This document shows positions 45,371 to 54,475 of a DNA stretch of 64,000 bases, piece after piece (the stretch's first letter is position 1; each line of letters begins with the position of its first letter). Position numbers and translations under genes: made by a program. Origin of the DNA: Scatacola_A faecigallinarum (GTDB lineage Bacteria; Pseudomonadota; Alphaproteobacteria; RF32; CAG-239). The notes below the pieces were generated by a model. The model saw only the letters and a list, made by a program, of their open reading frames with translations. It was not told where the DNA came from and made no database searches. The stretch spans positions 22,666 through 86,665 of the forward strand of contig DVOM01000011.1 in assembly GCA_018713605.1 (NCBI GenBank), in the 5' to 3' direction.

Positions 45371-46499
45371 GCTTTGGCGCAGGGTTTTTTCATTATATAT
45401 GCTGTTGCCGGCGGCGCTGATGCTGTACTGGGTGTTCGTGCCCTTTGCAGCCAATCTGTTTTCAAGCAATACGGCACTTTTGGACAACCGCCCTCTGAAC
45501 CGTAAGCCGGAAAAGCTGAGCCTTGATTTTGCCCGGAAGTTTGAAGCCTATTACAATGATACTTTTGCCGGAAGGAAGAAGTTTCTGAAAAAACTGGCTA
45601 AATTTAAGATGAAGTGGGAACTGGACAACGGAACGACCATTAACGGTCGGGACGGTTGGTCTTTTTATGATTCGGGCAAGGTGCCGGACGGTTATACGCT
45701 GGTAGATTATTTTGGCAAAGTCCGTTTTACGGAAGCCGAAATGAAACGGATGGCAGAAGGAATTACAAAAGCCCGCGACTATTATGAAAAGCGCGGCATA
45801 AAGTATTATCTGATTATTGCGCCGAACAAGGAAGGACTTTACTCCGAATATATGCCTTCGCATTTGCAGGGCGACAGAGTTTCGGACAAATCGCGCATGG
45901 ATTTGGCCGTTGAGTATCTGCAGAAACACACCGACGTGAACGTTATAAATTTTCGGGAAGTTCTGACTGCTTCCAAACATAAATACGGCGTTAACCTGTA
46001 TTATCCCGGAGATTCACATTGGAACGAAGTGGGCGCTTATGTCGCCTTTGAAAAACTTTCCGAAACGCTTTCCCTCGACGGTATCAGAGGAATTCCGCGG
46101 AAACCGCTGCGTAAGGAAATGATTGGCCTGAAAGGGTTTTACTCTTCGGATCTGAACCGGCTGGGCGGAGACGAAGACATCAGTTACAGCGTAGATTTCC
46201 TTTCGGGAAAGGAAGGAAAGGCCGTCGTCAGCCTTGACAATCGTTTCTTTGAGGTCTGGGAGAATCCGAAAGCGCCGGTTAAGAAAACGGTGCTGATGAT
46301 AAGAGATTCTTTCGGGCTTGCGCTTATGCCGTATCTGGACAAGACTTTTGCCAAAAACGTGTTTGCTCACAACCGTTACAACAAGCGCCACGAACTGGAT
46401 CGTCTGGTTGACGAGTATAAACCGGATATTATGATAGAAGAAATGGTCGAAAGATATTTTGACCGACTGTTGAAATATAACGAACTCTATGGAGAATGA
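45363..46499 (+). CDS. AlgJ-like O-acetyltransferase, copy 3
   Basis: 378 residues from the ATG at 45363, overlapping the previous gene by 8 bp; a longer start at 45267 lacks a membrane anchor and is not preferred. Same plan as its neighbour: membrane anchor, FEAYYNDTFAGRKKF, PGDSHWNEVGAYVAF (Asp-His) and MIRDSFGLALMPYL with the Ser. Two non-identical AlgJ proteins with one MBOAT suggest two acceptor positions or a heterodimer. Confidence 0.85.
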   Translation: MTKLWRRVFSLYMLLPAALMLYWVFVPFAANLFSSNTALLDNRPLNRKPEKLSLDFARKFEAYYNDTFAGRKKFLKKLAKFKMKWELDNGTTINGRDGWSFYDSGKVPDGYTLVDYFGKVRFTEAEMKRMAEGITKARDYYEKRGIKYYLIIAPNKEGLYSEYMPSHLQGDRVSDKSRMDLAVEYLQKHTDVNVINFREVLTASKHKYGVNLYYPGDSHWNEVGAYVAFEKLSETLSLDGIRGIPRKPLRKEMIGLKGFYSSDLNRLGGDEDISYSVDFLSGKEGKAVVSLDNRFFEVWENPKAPVKKTVLMIRDSFGLALMPYLDKTFAKNVFAHNRYNKRHELDRLVDEYKPDIMIEEMVERYFDRLLKYNELYGE

Positions 46500-46500
46500 C

Positions 46501-47514
46501 ATGAAATCAATTTTAGTTACCGGCGGCGCCGGCTTTATCGGAGCCAATTTTGTTCCTTATTTTGCCAAGAAATATCCGGAATATAAGGTTATTAACCTCG
46601 ATAAGCTGACTTATGCCGGCAATCTTGACAATCTGAGCGACTGTGCAGAGTGTGCCAATTATAAATTTGTTCAGGGCGACATCTGTGACCGGGCGCTGAT
46701 TGAAAAGCTGTTTGCGGAAAACGATATCCGCGGCGTTATTCATTTTGCCGCCGAGAGCCATGTCGATAATTCGATTACCGGTCCGAAAGCCTTTATTGAG
46801 ACGAATATTGTCGGTACGTTTACGCTGCTGGATGTTGCGCGCAATGCCTGGATGGAAGCGCCGCACAAGTTTAAGGCCGGTTATGAGGACTGCCGTTTTC
46901 ATCATATTTCTACCGATGAAGTTTATGGCGCTCTGGGCGAAACCGGCTTTTTCAAGGAAACGACACCCTATGATCCGAGTTCTCCTTATTCCGCGTCCAA
47001 AGCCAGTTCGGATATGCTGGTCCGTGCGTATCACCGCACTTACGGCATGAACGTAACGGTTTCCAACTGTTCCAACAATTACGGTCCGAAACAGCATCCG
47101 GAAAAGCTGATTCCGAAGATTATCTCCAATGCGCTGAGCGAAAAGAACATACCGATTTACGGCGACGGCAAAAACGTTCGCGACTGGTTGTATGTTTTGG
47201 ACCACTGTAAAGCCATTGACCTGATTTTCCATAAAGGCAAGTCCGGCGAAACTTATAATATCGGCGGACATAACGAGCGCAACAATCTGCAGATTGTCGA
47301 TGCCATCTGTTCCATTCTGGACAAGAAGTGTCCGAAGAAATCCGGCGGCTCTTACAAGGATTTAATCGTCTTTGTTTCCGACCGTCCGGGACATGACCGC
47401 CGTTATGCCATTGATGCGACCAAACTGACGACCGAGCTGGGCTGGAAAGCCGATGAAAACTTTGACACGGGCATTGTCAAGACGGTCGACTGGTATTTGG
47501 AAAAACTTGCGTAG
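46501..47514 (+). CDS. rfbB: dTDP-glucose 4,6-dehydratase
   Basis: 337 residues from the ATG at 46501 (GGAG 6 nt upstream; the ATG at 46489 contributes the ribosome site). VTGGAGFIGANFVPYF, STDEVYGAL, YSASKASSD with the YxxxK pair, NCSNNYGPKQHPEKLIP and DVRDWL-like VRDWLYV. Second step of dTDP-L-rhamnose synthesis. Separated from rfbACD by the acetylation genes but still in the same run. Confidence 0.95.
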   Translation: MKSILVTGGAGFIGANFVPYFAKKYPEYKVINLDKLTYAGNLDNLSDCAECANYKFVQGDICDRALIEKLFAENDIRGVIHFAAESHVDNSITGPKAFIETNIVGTFTLLDVARNAWMEAPHKFKAGYEDCRFHHISTDEVYGALGETGFFKETTPYDPSSPYSASKASSDMLVRAYHRTYGMNVTVSNCSNNYGPKQHPEKLIPKIISNALSEKNIPIYGDGKNVRDWLYVLDHCKAIDLIFHKGKSGETYNIGGHNERNNLQIVDAICSILDKKCPKKSGGSYKDLIVFVSDRPGHDRRYAIDATKLTTELGWKADENFDTGIVKTVDWYLEKLA

Positions 47515-47545
47515 CGGGCAGACCGTATAGCGGGTATTTGATGTA
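47514..47545 (+). repeat. Post-stop repeat, copy E (diverged)
   Basis: GCAGACCGTATAGCGGGTAT then TTGATGTA right after the rfbB stop; keeps the CCGTATA-CGGG core only. Confidence 0.45.
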
Positions 47546-47549
47546 ATGA

Positions 47550-47585
47550 GGGGGAAGTTTCGTGTGAAATCAGCCCCCTTTTTGT
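47550..47585 (+). terminator. Terminator of the rfb operon
   Basis: GGGGGAAGTTTC-GTGT-GAAATCAGCCCCC followed by TTTTTG. Confidence 0.85.
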
Positions 47586-47612
47586 AAATCTTTTTAGGTC
47601 ATGGAGAGAAGA

Positions 47613-48404
47613 ATGATTAAGCTGGGAATGAAACTGTTTTCGACCAATTGCCTGCAGACGCCGGATTTTGCCGCAAGCGTCATTGATTATGTCAATGCGC
47701 ATGACGATATGTTTCTGGAACTGATGGCTGTTCCGGGAAGTTTTGAGGCAACGCACGCTTTTTTCGGCGAAAGGGTAAAAGCGTCCGACGTTGTGGTTCA
47801 TAACGCTCACGAAGCGTATGATTTTAATGCCGCGGACAGAAACCGCCGCGAGACCAACCGGCAGATGCTTGACGAAAGCCGCCGCTTTGCCGACGAACTG
47901 AACGCGTCGGTTATCGTTGTTCATGCCGGCAACGGTTTCGGCAGAGCAGGGCAGGAGGAAACGGTTTATCAGTTCCGGCATTTTAACGACAGCCGGGTTG
48001 CGGTTGAAAACCTGCCGATGATTAATGACATAACCAATGAGATTATGCACGGGCTGACGCCGGAAATGATTGCGGAGATTAAGGACGCTTCCGGCTGCAA
48101 GTTCTGTTTCGATTTTGCGCATGCGATTTGTGCGGCAAACGGTTTGGGGCTGAGGCATGACGACGTTATGGCCGGTTTTGCGGCGCTTAAGCCCGACATG
48201 TATCATCTCTGCGACGGTGATATCAACGGCGAGAACGATGTTCATTGGCATTACGGCGAGGGCAGTTATGACCTGGACAAGTATCTGGCGCGCTATATTG
48301 CGCCAGATGCACTGGTAACGATGGAAACCGGCGGCAAACCGGCCGGGATTCAGCCTTGGATAAACGACCGGGAATATATCAGAAGACTGCAACGGCAGTT
48401 GTAA
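47613..48404 (+). CDS. TIM-barrel sugar isomerase/endonuclease-like protein
   Basis: 263 residues from the ATG at 47613 (GGAGAGAAG upstream). Xylose isomerase-like TIM barrel: VVVHNAHEAYDF, VIVVHAGNGFG, RVAVENLP with Glu, FCFDFAHAIC with Asp/His, YHLCDGDINGENDVHWHYGEG, and VTMETGG. The His/Asp/Glu set can hold metals as in AP endonuclease IV or sugar isomerases. Stand-alone; substrate unknown. Confidence 0.75.
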   Translation: MIKLGMKLFSTNCLQTPDFAASVIDYVNAHDDMFLELMAVPGSFEATHAFFGERVKASDVVVHNAHEAYDFNAADRNRRETNRQMLDESRRFADELNASVIVVHAGNGFGRAGQEETVYQFRHFNDSRVAVENLPMINDITNEIMHGLTPEMIAEIKDASGCKFCFDFAHAICAANGLGLRHDDVMAGFAALKPDMYHLCDGDINGENDVHWHYGEGSYDLDKYLARYIAPDALVTMETGGKPAGIQPWINDREYIRRLQRQL

Positions 48405-48439
48405 GAAAAAAAGCCTTCCGTTCGGAAGGCTTTTTTTTT
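48405..48439. terminator. Bidirectional terminator
   Basis: AAAAAAAGCCTTCC-GTTC-GGAAGGCTTTTTTTTT between convergent genes. Confidence 0.9.
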
Positions 48440-49400
48440 ATTCGGCAGTCGGCGCTTTCGTCTTTATCAGCGAAGCGATTATTCCGATAAAGAGAATGCC
48501 GAAGGTTATACTCAGCGAATGGGTGGCGTCGATGTCCACGCCGACGTAAGGCAAAAAGATTTTCGAACCGATGAAAATCAAAATGACGGCCAGCGCGGGT
48601 TTGAGGTAGACGAAGCGGTTGACGGCGGCAGCCAGGAGAAAATAGAGCGACCGCAGGCCGAGAATGGCAAAGATGTTGCTGGTGTAAACGATGAATACGT
48701 CCTGAGTAATCAGGAAAATTGCCGGAATGCTGTCAATGGCAAAAATGACGTCCATCGTTTCGATAATTAACAGGGCGAAGAACAGCGGCGTGATAAAATG
48801 CCTTCCGTTGCGGTGAATAAAGAAATGTTCGTTATGCAGCCGTTTGGTGACGCTGAATCTTTTTCTGATGAACTGGTAGAGTTTGGTTTCGGTCAGCGGA
48901 ACGTCGTCTTTCTTTTCGGAAATCATTTTGATGCCCGTATAAAGCAGGAAGAAGGAAAAGATATAGAGAATCCAATGAAAACGACTGACCAGCTGGGCGC
49001 CGATGCCAATCATCAGTGCGCGCATGACAATGGCTCCCAATACGCCCCAGAACAAAACGCGGTGCTGATATTTGGTCGGAATGTTAAGACTTGAAAAGAT
49101 GAGCGAAATGACGAAGATATTGTCCATGGACAGGCTTTTTTCGACCAGATAGCCCGTATAATAAAGCATGCCGTCGGCCATGCCGTGTTCATAGATGATG
49201 AAAACGCCGAAGATCAGGGCAATGATAATGTAAAAGGCGCTGAGCCTGAATGTTTCTCCGATGGTCGGTTCTTCGTCCTTTTTATGAAAAACAAAGAGGT
49301 CGAGAAACAGAAGAACGGTAATGACGACGCCGAAAATAATCCACATCAGGTAGGTGGGGAGTATCATGTGATGGGTAAAGAGTTCCTGTAATCTTTCCAT
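48438..49400 (-). CDS. TerC/Alx-family membrane protein
   Basis: 320 residues, about nine membrane helices. TerC signatures: FLDLFVFHKKDE, YLVEKSLSMDNIFVISLIF (the metal-linked acidic patch), LIIETMDVIFAIDSIPAIF and SNIFAILGLRSLYFLL. Family members handle Mn2+ efflux or metal insertion at the membrane. No yybP-ykoY riboswitch is visible upstream. Confidence 0.9.
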   Translation of the reverse strand: MERLQELFTHHMILPTYLMWIIFGVVITVLLFLDLFVFHKKDEEPTIGETFRLSAFYIIIALIFGVFIIYEHGMADGMLYYTGYLVEKSLSMDNIFVISLIFSSLNIPTKYQHRVLFWGVLGAIVMRALMIGIGAQLVSRFHWILYIFSFFLLYTGIKMISEKKDDVPLTETKLYQFIRKRFSVTKRLHNEHFFIHRNGRHFITPLFFALLIIETMDVIFAIDSIPAIFLITQDVFIVYTSNIFAILGLRSLYFLLAAAVNRFVYLKPALAVILIFIGSKIFLPYVGVDIDATHSLSITFGILFIGIIASLIKTKAPTAE

Positions 49401-49566
49401 GGCAAAAAATAAATTCTCCGTAATTTAAAAATTGGTGTGCTTTTATTCGTAAATGAGGGTATGTTAAGTACGGTTTTTCGTCAATGATAATTTTTAATAT
49501 TTTCTTGAAATTGTCAGGGCTTGATTTATCTTGATTGCAAGAACAACGGAATTTTCGGAAAAAGAG

Positions 49567-50328
49567 ATGGACAGACGGTTGGCATTTTGGCGCAGTGTGA
49601 AATTTAAAAAGGCGGCTTTTTTAGCGGTCGGAGCGGGAGTGATTTTGTTTATGGCATTCGGCGGACAAGACTGGAGAACGGCCAGCCGGGCAAGTTCCGG
49701 ACTGGCGCCGCGCCCGGAAGAAGAGCGGGAGGCGGTGGTGCAGGTTTATGCGGCGCGAACCTTTAACTGGCGCGGTTATTTTGCCGTTCATACCTGGATT
49801 GCCCTTAAGGAAAAAAACGCGCCGTCATATACCACTTATCAGGTCATCGGCTGGTATCTGGGCTGGAAGGGAACCGCCGTCGACATCCGTCAGGATATTC
49901 CCGACCGTTTCTGGTACGGCGCCGAACCGCAGCTGATTGAGGAACTGCGCGGCGAGGAAGCCGAAAAAGCCATTCCGCAGATTAAGAAGCTTGCCGCAAC
50001 ATATCCTTACGGCAAAACGTACAATGCCTGGCCGGGGCCGAACAGCAACACGTTCATTTCTTATATTGTCCGCAATGTGCCGGAACTTACGGTCGAACTG
50101 CCGCCGCATGCCATCGGCAAGGACTGGAGCCCGAAACTGATTGAGAAGTCGGAAAGCGGCAGCGGCTATCAACTGACTTTTTACGGATTGTTCGGCGTAA
50201 CGGTCGGCAGAGCTGAGGGGATTGAAATCAATATACTCGGGCTGAATTTCGGGGTCGACTTCTACCGTCCGGCTCTTAAGCTGCCGCTGTTTGGCCGAAT
50301 CGGTCTGAAAGACGAGCCCCTGCAATAA
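49567..50328 (+). CDS. DUF3750 protein, single membrane anchor
   Basis: 253 residues from the ATG at 49567 (TTG 49531 possible). One N-terminal membrane helix (AFLAVGAGVILFMAF) then a periplasmic domain with RTFNWRGYFAVHTWIALKEK, RQDIPDRFWYGAEP and WPGPNSNTFISYIVR, the recurring motifs of DUF3750. The conserved His and Asn/Ser resemble a hydrolase pocket but no activity is known. Its stop abuts motB with no gap. Confidence 0.8.
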   Translation: MDRRLAFWRSVKFKKAAFLAVGAGVILFMAFGGQDWRTASRASSGLAPRPEEEREAVVQVYAARTFNWRGYFAVHTWIALKEKNAPSYTTYQVIGWYLGWKGTAVDIRQDIPDRFWYGAEPQLIEELRGEEAEKAIPQIKKLAATYPYGKTYNAWPGPNSNTFISYIVRNVPELTVELPPHAIGKDWSPKLIEKSESGSGYQLTFYGLFGVTVGRAEGIEINILGLNFGVDFYRPALKLPLFGRIGLKDEPLQ

Positions 50329-50991
50329 TTACATTTCAATATGAATGGCTATGCGGCGGTTTTTGACGCGGTTTTCGGGAATCGGCGTGCCGTTGAGGTC
50401 GCGGTTGGGATATTTTGGCGCAATGTCCGCCATGCCGACGGCCTGAAAACGATCCGGAACCAGACCGGCCTTGATAAATTCTTTAACGACGGCGGCGGCA
50501 CGGGCTGCCGAAAGTTCCCATCCGGAAGGATAAAGCGGGGTGCTGACCGGAATGTCGTCGGTATGTCCTTCAACGACGATGCGGAAACGTTTGTAGCGCG
50601 TGGAACCAAGCAACGGCGCTATGCGTTTCAGCATGCGGACGCCCTCGGGGGTAATGCGGGCCTCGCCCTGTTCAAAAAGGTTGACGTCGGCAATGTCGAG
50701 AACCGCGCCTTTGGAATCGGAACCAAGTCCGACGCCTTCGCCCAAATCCAAGTCTTTGGCGTCGTCAAGAAAACTCAGAACGGTGCCGTTCATCTGTTCT
50801 GACGGTATGGCATTGAACGCGGCTGCCATGGCGTATTCCATCTGCGCGGCTTTGCCCTTGTCCAGACTTGACGAGGCAAACAGCACAATGAACAGCGCCA
50901 GCAGAAGAGTCAGCAGGTCAGAATAGGGAATCAGCCAGGTTTCGTCGGCATGTTCCTCATGGGGTTCGGAATGTTGGTTTCTGCGTGCCAT
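50329..50991 (-). CDS. motB: Flagellar motor stator protein MotB
   Basis: 220 residues. One membrane helix with the proton-carrying Asp (WLIPYSDLLTLLLALFIVLF) and a C-terminal OmpA-like peptidoglycan-binding domain (VVEGHTDDIPV, WELSAARAAAVVKEF, NRRIAIHIEM). Follows motA by 2 bp. It anchors the stator and conducts H+. A short linker between helix and OmpA domain makes it smaller than E. coli MotB. Confidence 0.93.
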   Translation of the reverse strand: MARRNQHSEPHEEHADETWLIPYSDLLTLLLALFIVLFASSSLDKGKAAQMEYAMAAAFNAIPSEQMNGTVLSFLDDAKDLDLGEGVGLGSDSKGAVLDIADVNLFEQGEARITPEGVRMLKRIAPLLGSTRYKRFRIVVEGHTDDIPVSTPLYPSGWELSAARAAAVVKEFIKAGLVPDRFQAVGMADIAPKYPNRDLNGTPIPENRVKNRRIAIHIEM

Positions 50992-50993
50992 TT

Positions 50994-51770
50994 TTAACCT
51001 TCGTCTCTGAGTGATTTACGCTGGCTCAGCGGAATGAACGACTGCAGCTTGGCTTCCATGGCAATGGAGGAAGCGCCGCTTTGCAGTGCCAAAGCCCCTT
51101 CAAGGACCATTTTTTTCATTTCGACCTCTTCGGCCGAGATGCGCTTGAGCTTGTTGGCAAACGGGTGCCACATGACGTATCCGGTAAAAATACCGAGCAG
51201 GGTCGCGACGAAAGCCGCGGCGATAGAGTGGCCGAGCATGTCAATATCGGAAAGGTTGCCCAGAGCGGCAATCAGGCCGATAACGGCACCGAGAACGCCC
51301 AGCGTCGGCGCATACATGCCTCCCTGTGCGAAAATGGCGGCGCCGGAACGATGACGTTCTTCCATCTGCTTGATTTCTGATTCGACCGTTTCGGCAATAA
51401 AATCGGCGGGAAAACCATCGGCAACCAGAATCAGCGTTGAACGGATGAAAGGATCTTCAACCTCGTTGGCTTTTTTCTCGATGCCCATAACGCCCTCCGA
51501 TTTGGCCGATTTGGCGAGAGAAACGAAAAGTTCGAGAATTTCCTGTTTGGAGGTAATTTTTTTGCCGGTAAAAATGATTTTCAGCAGTTTGCCGAAACGT
51601 TTGATGTCTTTCATCGGAAAGGCGTTGAGCAGGGCGGCAAACGTGCCTGCAAAAATAATCAGAAAGGCGGCCGGGTTAATCAGGGCGTGCGGGTCGGCAC
51701 CTTTAAGATACATGCCGTAGCCGACGGCAAACAAACCCAAAGTCATGCCCAGAGTTGTACTTTTTTCCAT
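50994..51770 (-). CDS. motA: Flagellar motor stator protein MotA
   Basis: 258 residues with four membrane helices. GTFAALLNAFPMKDI, IFAQGGMYAPTLGVLGAVIG, LGHSIAAAFVATLLGIFTGY, and charged cytoplasmic loops. MotA/PomA type; forms the stator ring with MotB. No other flagellar gene lies in the window. Confidence 0.93.
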   Translation of the reverse strand: MEKSTTLGMTLGLFAVGYGMYLKGADPHALINPAAFLIIFAGTFAALLNAFPMKDIKRFGKLLKIIFTGKKITSKQEILELFVSLAKSAKSEGVMGIEKKANEVEDPFIRSTLILVADGFPADFIAETVESEIKQMEERHRSGAAIFAQGGMYAPTLGVLGAVIGLIAALGNLSDIDMLGHSIAAAFVATLLGIFTGYVMWHPFANKLKRISAEEVEMKKMVLEGALALQSGASSIAMEAKLQSFIPLSQRKSLRDEG

Positions 51771-51866
51771 TGAAATTCGTTCCTTGATAAATTAATCATA
51801 ATTAACATAATGTTATGGCAAATCATTTAATTTAGAGTTAATGTCTGCCGGCGCTTCAGGTTCGGT

Positions 51867-51895
51867 AAAAAAAACCGTTCCCGAAGGAACGGTTT
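51867..51895 (-). terminator. Terminator of the OB-fold stress gene
   Basis: Minus strand AACCGTTCC-TTCG-GGAACGGTT then TTTTTT, 17 bp after the stop at 51912. Confidence 0.88.
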
Positions 51896-51911
51896 GCCAG
51901 AGCATGAAAAA

Positions 51912-52286
51912 TCAGTTTTTTAACGAAATGGTCACGCTGTCGACGTCAATGTCAGTCGGTTTGCGCCAGTGGGTATCGACTTCGCCGCGGATTTCGACGG
52001 TGTCTTCCGGTCCGACGGTAACGCCGTTCCAGTCTTCATCGTCGATTTCGACGACAATACTGCCGCTCTGGTCTTCAAACAGATATTTTTCCTTGCCGAC
52101 CATTTGTTTGATTTTTCCGCGCAGGACGACAAAGGTTTCGTCTTTCATTTGTTTGGCCTGTTCAACGGTAACAGAAGCCGAATCTGCCGTCGGACCGTAA
52201 AAGCCGCCGTTTTTGACACCGGCTTCGGCGGCAGCGGCGAAAAAGGCGCCCGCGGCGGCCAGAGAATAAAGCAGGGTTTTGTTCAT
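51912..52286 (-). CDS. Periplasmic BOF (YgiW/YdeI-type OB-fold) protein 1
   Basis: 124 residues with a signal peptide (AAAGAFFAAAAEAG). The mature domain has GGFYGP, TVEQAKQMKDETFVVLRG, YLFEDQSGSIVVEIDDEDW and VEIRGEVDTHW, the hallmark of the BOF family of exported OB-folds linked to stress and cation tolerance in enterics. Paralogue upstream. AGGAG is 7 nt before the ATG. Confidence 0.9.
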   Translation of the reverse strand: MNKTLLYSLAAAGAFFAAAAEAGVKNGGFYGPTADSASVTVEQAKQMKDETFVVLRGKIKQMVGKEKYLFEDQSGSIVVEIDDEDWNGVTVGPEDTVEIRGEVDTHWRKPTDIDVDSVTISLKN

Positions 52287-52356
52287 GTTGCATCTCCTGA
52301 AATTGTTTATCAGTGAAAATGCTAGGCTAAAATATGCGACTTAGCAATATTTATTT

Positions 52357-52722
52357 TTACTGATTTACTTTGCTTATCCTGTCGACGTCAATTTCGAGGG
52401 TTGACCAGCCTTTGTCAACTTCGCCGCGGATTTCGACAACATCTTCGGGACCGACGTTAAGGCCGTTCCATTCGTCTTCGTCGATTTCGACATTGATGCT
52501 GCCGGTGCCGTCGGTAAAGACATAAATATCGTCGCCGACGTTTTGCTTAATGCTGCCGCGGAGAATGACAAATGCGTCGTCATTCATGTTTTTGGCCTGT
52601 TCGACGGTTATGACCTCAACGGAAGGGCCGGTAAAACCGCCCTGATTCTGAGCAGCCACAGTTTCGGTTTGCAATGCGATTCCGGAAACGGCCGCCAGAA
52701 CGGCCAGAATTTTCTTGTTCAT
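52357..52722 (-). CDS. Periplasmic BOF (YgiW/YdeI-type OB-fold) protein 2
   Basis: 121 residues from the ATG at 52722 (AAGGGAG 7 nt upstream; the ATG at 52728 abuts it). Signal peptide, then GGFTGPSVEVITVEQAKNM, AFVILRGSIKQNVGDDIYVF, TGSINVEIDEDEWNGL and VEIRGEVDKGW. Tandem duplicate of the downstream gene, with a ~70-bp gap that could let them be made separately. Confidence 0.9.
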   Translation of the reverse strand: MNKKILAVLAAVSGIALQTETVAAQNQGGFTGPSVEVITVEQAKNMNDDAFVILRGSIKQNVGDDIYVFTDGTGSINVEIDEDEWNGLNVGPEDVVEIRGEVDKGWSTLEIDVDRISKVNQ

Positions 52723-52797
52723 GTTCATCTCCCTTATATGTGATTTTCCGCCCTAAAGAAATAAGCGGAAAAATCGTTTTGACAAGGGGAGGTATGC

Positions 52798-53154
52798 TTA
52801 ATCTTTCAGCTGTTGCCATATTCCGGGACGGAAACCGCTGAAAACGACGCCGTTGCCGACAAGAAGCGGGCGCTTGACCAGCATGCCGTCAGAAGCAAGC
52901 AGGCTGATTTGTTCGGCATCGCTCATGCCGGGAAGCTTTTCCTTAAGGTTGAGCGCCTTGTATCTGAGACCGCTGGCGTTGAAAAAGCTGCGCGGTTCGC
53001 GGCCGCTTTGCTCAATCCACTCTTTGAGTTCGGTCTCGGAGGGACGGTTATCGACAATATGTCTGGCTTCGAATTCAACGCCGTTGTCCAGCAGCCATTG
53101 TCTGGCCTTTTGGCAGGTTGAACATTTGGGATATTCCAAAAACAAATATTTCAT
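52798..53154 (-). CDS. ArsC/Spx-family thioredoxin-fold protein
   Basis: 118 residues. YPKCSTCQKARQWL with CxxC near the N-terminus, IVDNRPSETELKEWI, FNASGLRYKAL, MLVKRPLLVG. Layout of the YffB/ArsC-like group, with CxxC as in Spx. May act as a glutathione- or thioredoxin-linked reductase. Whether arsenate is the substrate is not shown. Confidence 0.85.
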   Translation of the reverse strand: MKYLFLEYPKCSTCQKARQWLLDNGVEFEARHIVDNRPSETELKEWIEQSGREPRSFFNASGLRYKALNLKEKLPGMSDAEQISLLASDGMLVKRPLLVGNGVVFSGFRPGIWQQLKD

Positions 53155-53243
53155 CTTAAAAAAATCCTTTTTGTCGTTTGCTTTTGGACAATATAAACTA
53201 TATATTTATAACAGACAACAGCAAAGCGTTGAAGGATATATCG

Positions 53244-54140
53244 ATGAAGGAAAGAAAAAAGATTTTGGCATTTGATATCGGCGGCACAAAAATCGCCTAT
53301 GCCCTGATTGACGAAAAAGGGAAAATCTGCGGCGAGATTACCAAAGTCAGCACTCCCCGCGACAGCAGGGAAATTTTGACGACGCTGAAAAGCGTGGTTT
53401 CGGGGTTTGAGGACGTGATTGATGCCGTGGCCGTGGCAACGGCGGGCGAGGTCAGCAAAAACAACGACCGGATTATCGCTTCGGTCGGCAATATGCCCAA
53501 AGATTATATGAATACGCCGTTCAAAGAACTGTCGGAAAAGCCTGTGGTTGTGGAAAACGACGCCAACGCGGCCATGTGGGCAGAATACAGACTTGGCGCG
53601 GCCAAGGGAATGAAAGATGCCATGCTGGTTGCCATCGGTACCGGCGTCGGCATCAGTTTTGTGGTCAACGGACAGCTGCTGAAAGGAAAATCCGGCGCGG
53701 CGGGCGAAGCGCATTTTAAGGTCGCGCGCGGCAATAAACGCCGCTGCGGCTGCGGCGCGTATGACTGTTATGAGATTTATGCTTCCGGCACGGCGCTGGG
53801 CATAGATGCCAAAGAAGCCTACGGCGACGATACGGTTACCAGTCATGACGTTATCCGAGGGCTGAAAGAAAACAACCCGCTGGCGGTTAAGGTTTTTGAC
53901 GAATGGGAGCGCGATGTGGTCAACGGCATTATCGGGCTGGCCAACATTTTTGATCCGGAAATTGTCGTATTGTTCGGTTCTCTGACCGAATTCATGGATT
54001 ATTGCAAGCTGGAAAAAATGGTTAACCGGGAAATCCTGACAATGCCGGTTAAGCTGTGCCGGGCAAAATTTGAAAATAACGCAGCGATGATCGGGGTCGC
54101 CCTGATTGCCGCAGATAAGCTGAAAAAGGGAAAAAAGTGA
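53244..54140 (+). CDS. ROK-family sugar kinase
   Basis: 298 residues from the ATG at 53244 (GAAGGA upstream). ATP motif FDIGGTKIAYALID, ENDANAAMWAEYRLG with catalytic Asp, AIGTGVGISFVVNGQLL, and the zinc motif CGCGAYDCYE. Phosphorylates a hexose such as glucose or N-acetylglucosamine; supply to NagAB is plausible but unproven. No DNA-binding domain, so not a ROK repressor. Confidence 0.9.
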   Translation: MKERKKILAFDIGGTKIAYALIDEKGKICGEITKVSTPRDSREILTTLKSVVSGFEDVIDAVAVATAGEVSKNNDRIIASVGNMPKDYMNTPFKELSEKPVVVENDANAAMWAEYRLGAAKGMKDAMLVAIGTGVGISFVVNGQLLKGKSGAAGEAHFKVARGNKRRCGCGAYDCYEIYASGTALGIDAKEAYGDDTVTSHDVIRGLKENNPLAVKVFDEWERDVVNGIIGLANIFDPEIVVLFGSLTEFMDYCKLEKMVNREILTMPVKLCRAKFENNAAMIGVALIAADKLKKGKK

Positions 54141-54427
54141 TGCGCGGATTGAGTGCTTTGGTCGTATGGTTCGGTGTGGTGCTGTTTTCGGCGGCGGGAT
54201 TGTTGCTGTTGTTTTATACCGCGGCGCTGCTGCTGCCGATTATCCTGGCGGTTTTTGCCGTTTCGCTGGTTGTGGGCTGGTATCGTCAGGCCAGAATCAA
54301 AAAGGCGTTTGAGAATCTGAAACCTTTTTTCGGCAGCGGAGAAACAACGGTCAGATCCGGCGGACGGAAGTCGAAAATTATTGACGCCGAATTTGAGGTC
54401 GTTGATGATAAAGACCGGAAAAATTAG
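54140..54427 (+). CDS. Small membrane protein after the ROK kinase
   Basis: 95 residues; its ATG overlaps the kinase stop (TGATG). Two adjacent membrane helices (ALVVWFGVVLFSAAGLLLLF, LLLPIILAVFAVSLVVGW) and a basic then acidic cytoplasmic tail (IIDAEFEVVDDKD). No family recognised. Confidence 0.65.
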   Translation: MRGLSALVVWFGVVLFSAAGLLLLFYTAALLLPIILAVFAVSLVVGWYRQARIKKAFENLKPFFGSGETTVRSGGRKSKIIDAEFEVVDDKDRKN

Positions 54428-54475
54428 GCGTTTGGCGGTTTCGTACGGCAAAGTGGAAAAGTTGAAAAATAATTG

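Noticed and set aside
49401..49530. Possible yybP-ykoY manganese riboswitch before the TerC gene
   Set aside because: The AT-rich leader lacks the conserved riboswitch core; only a plain divergent intergenic region is seen.
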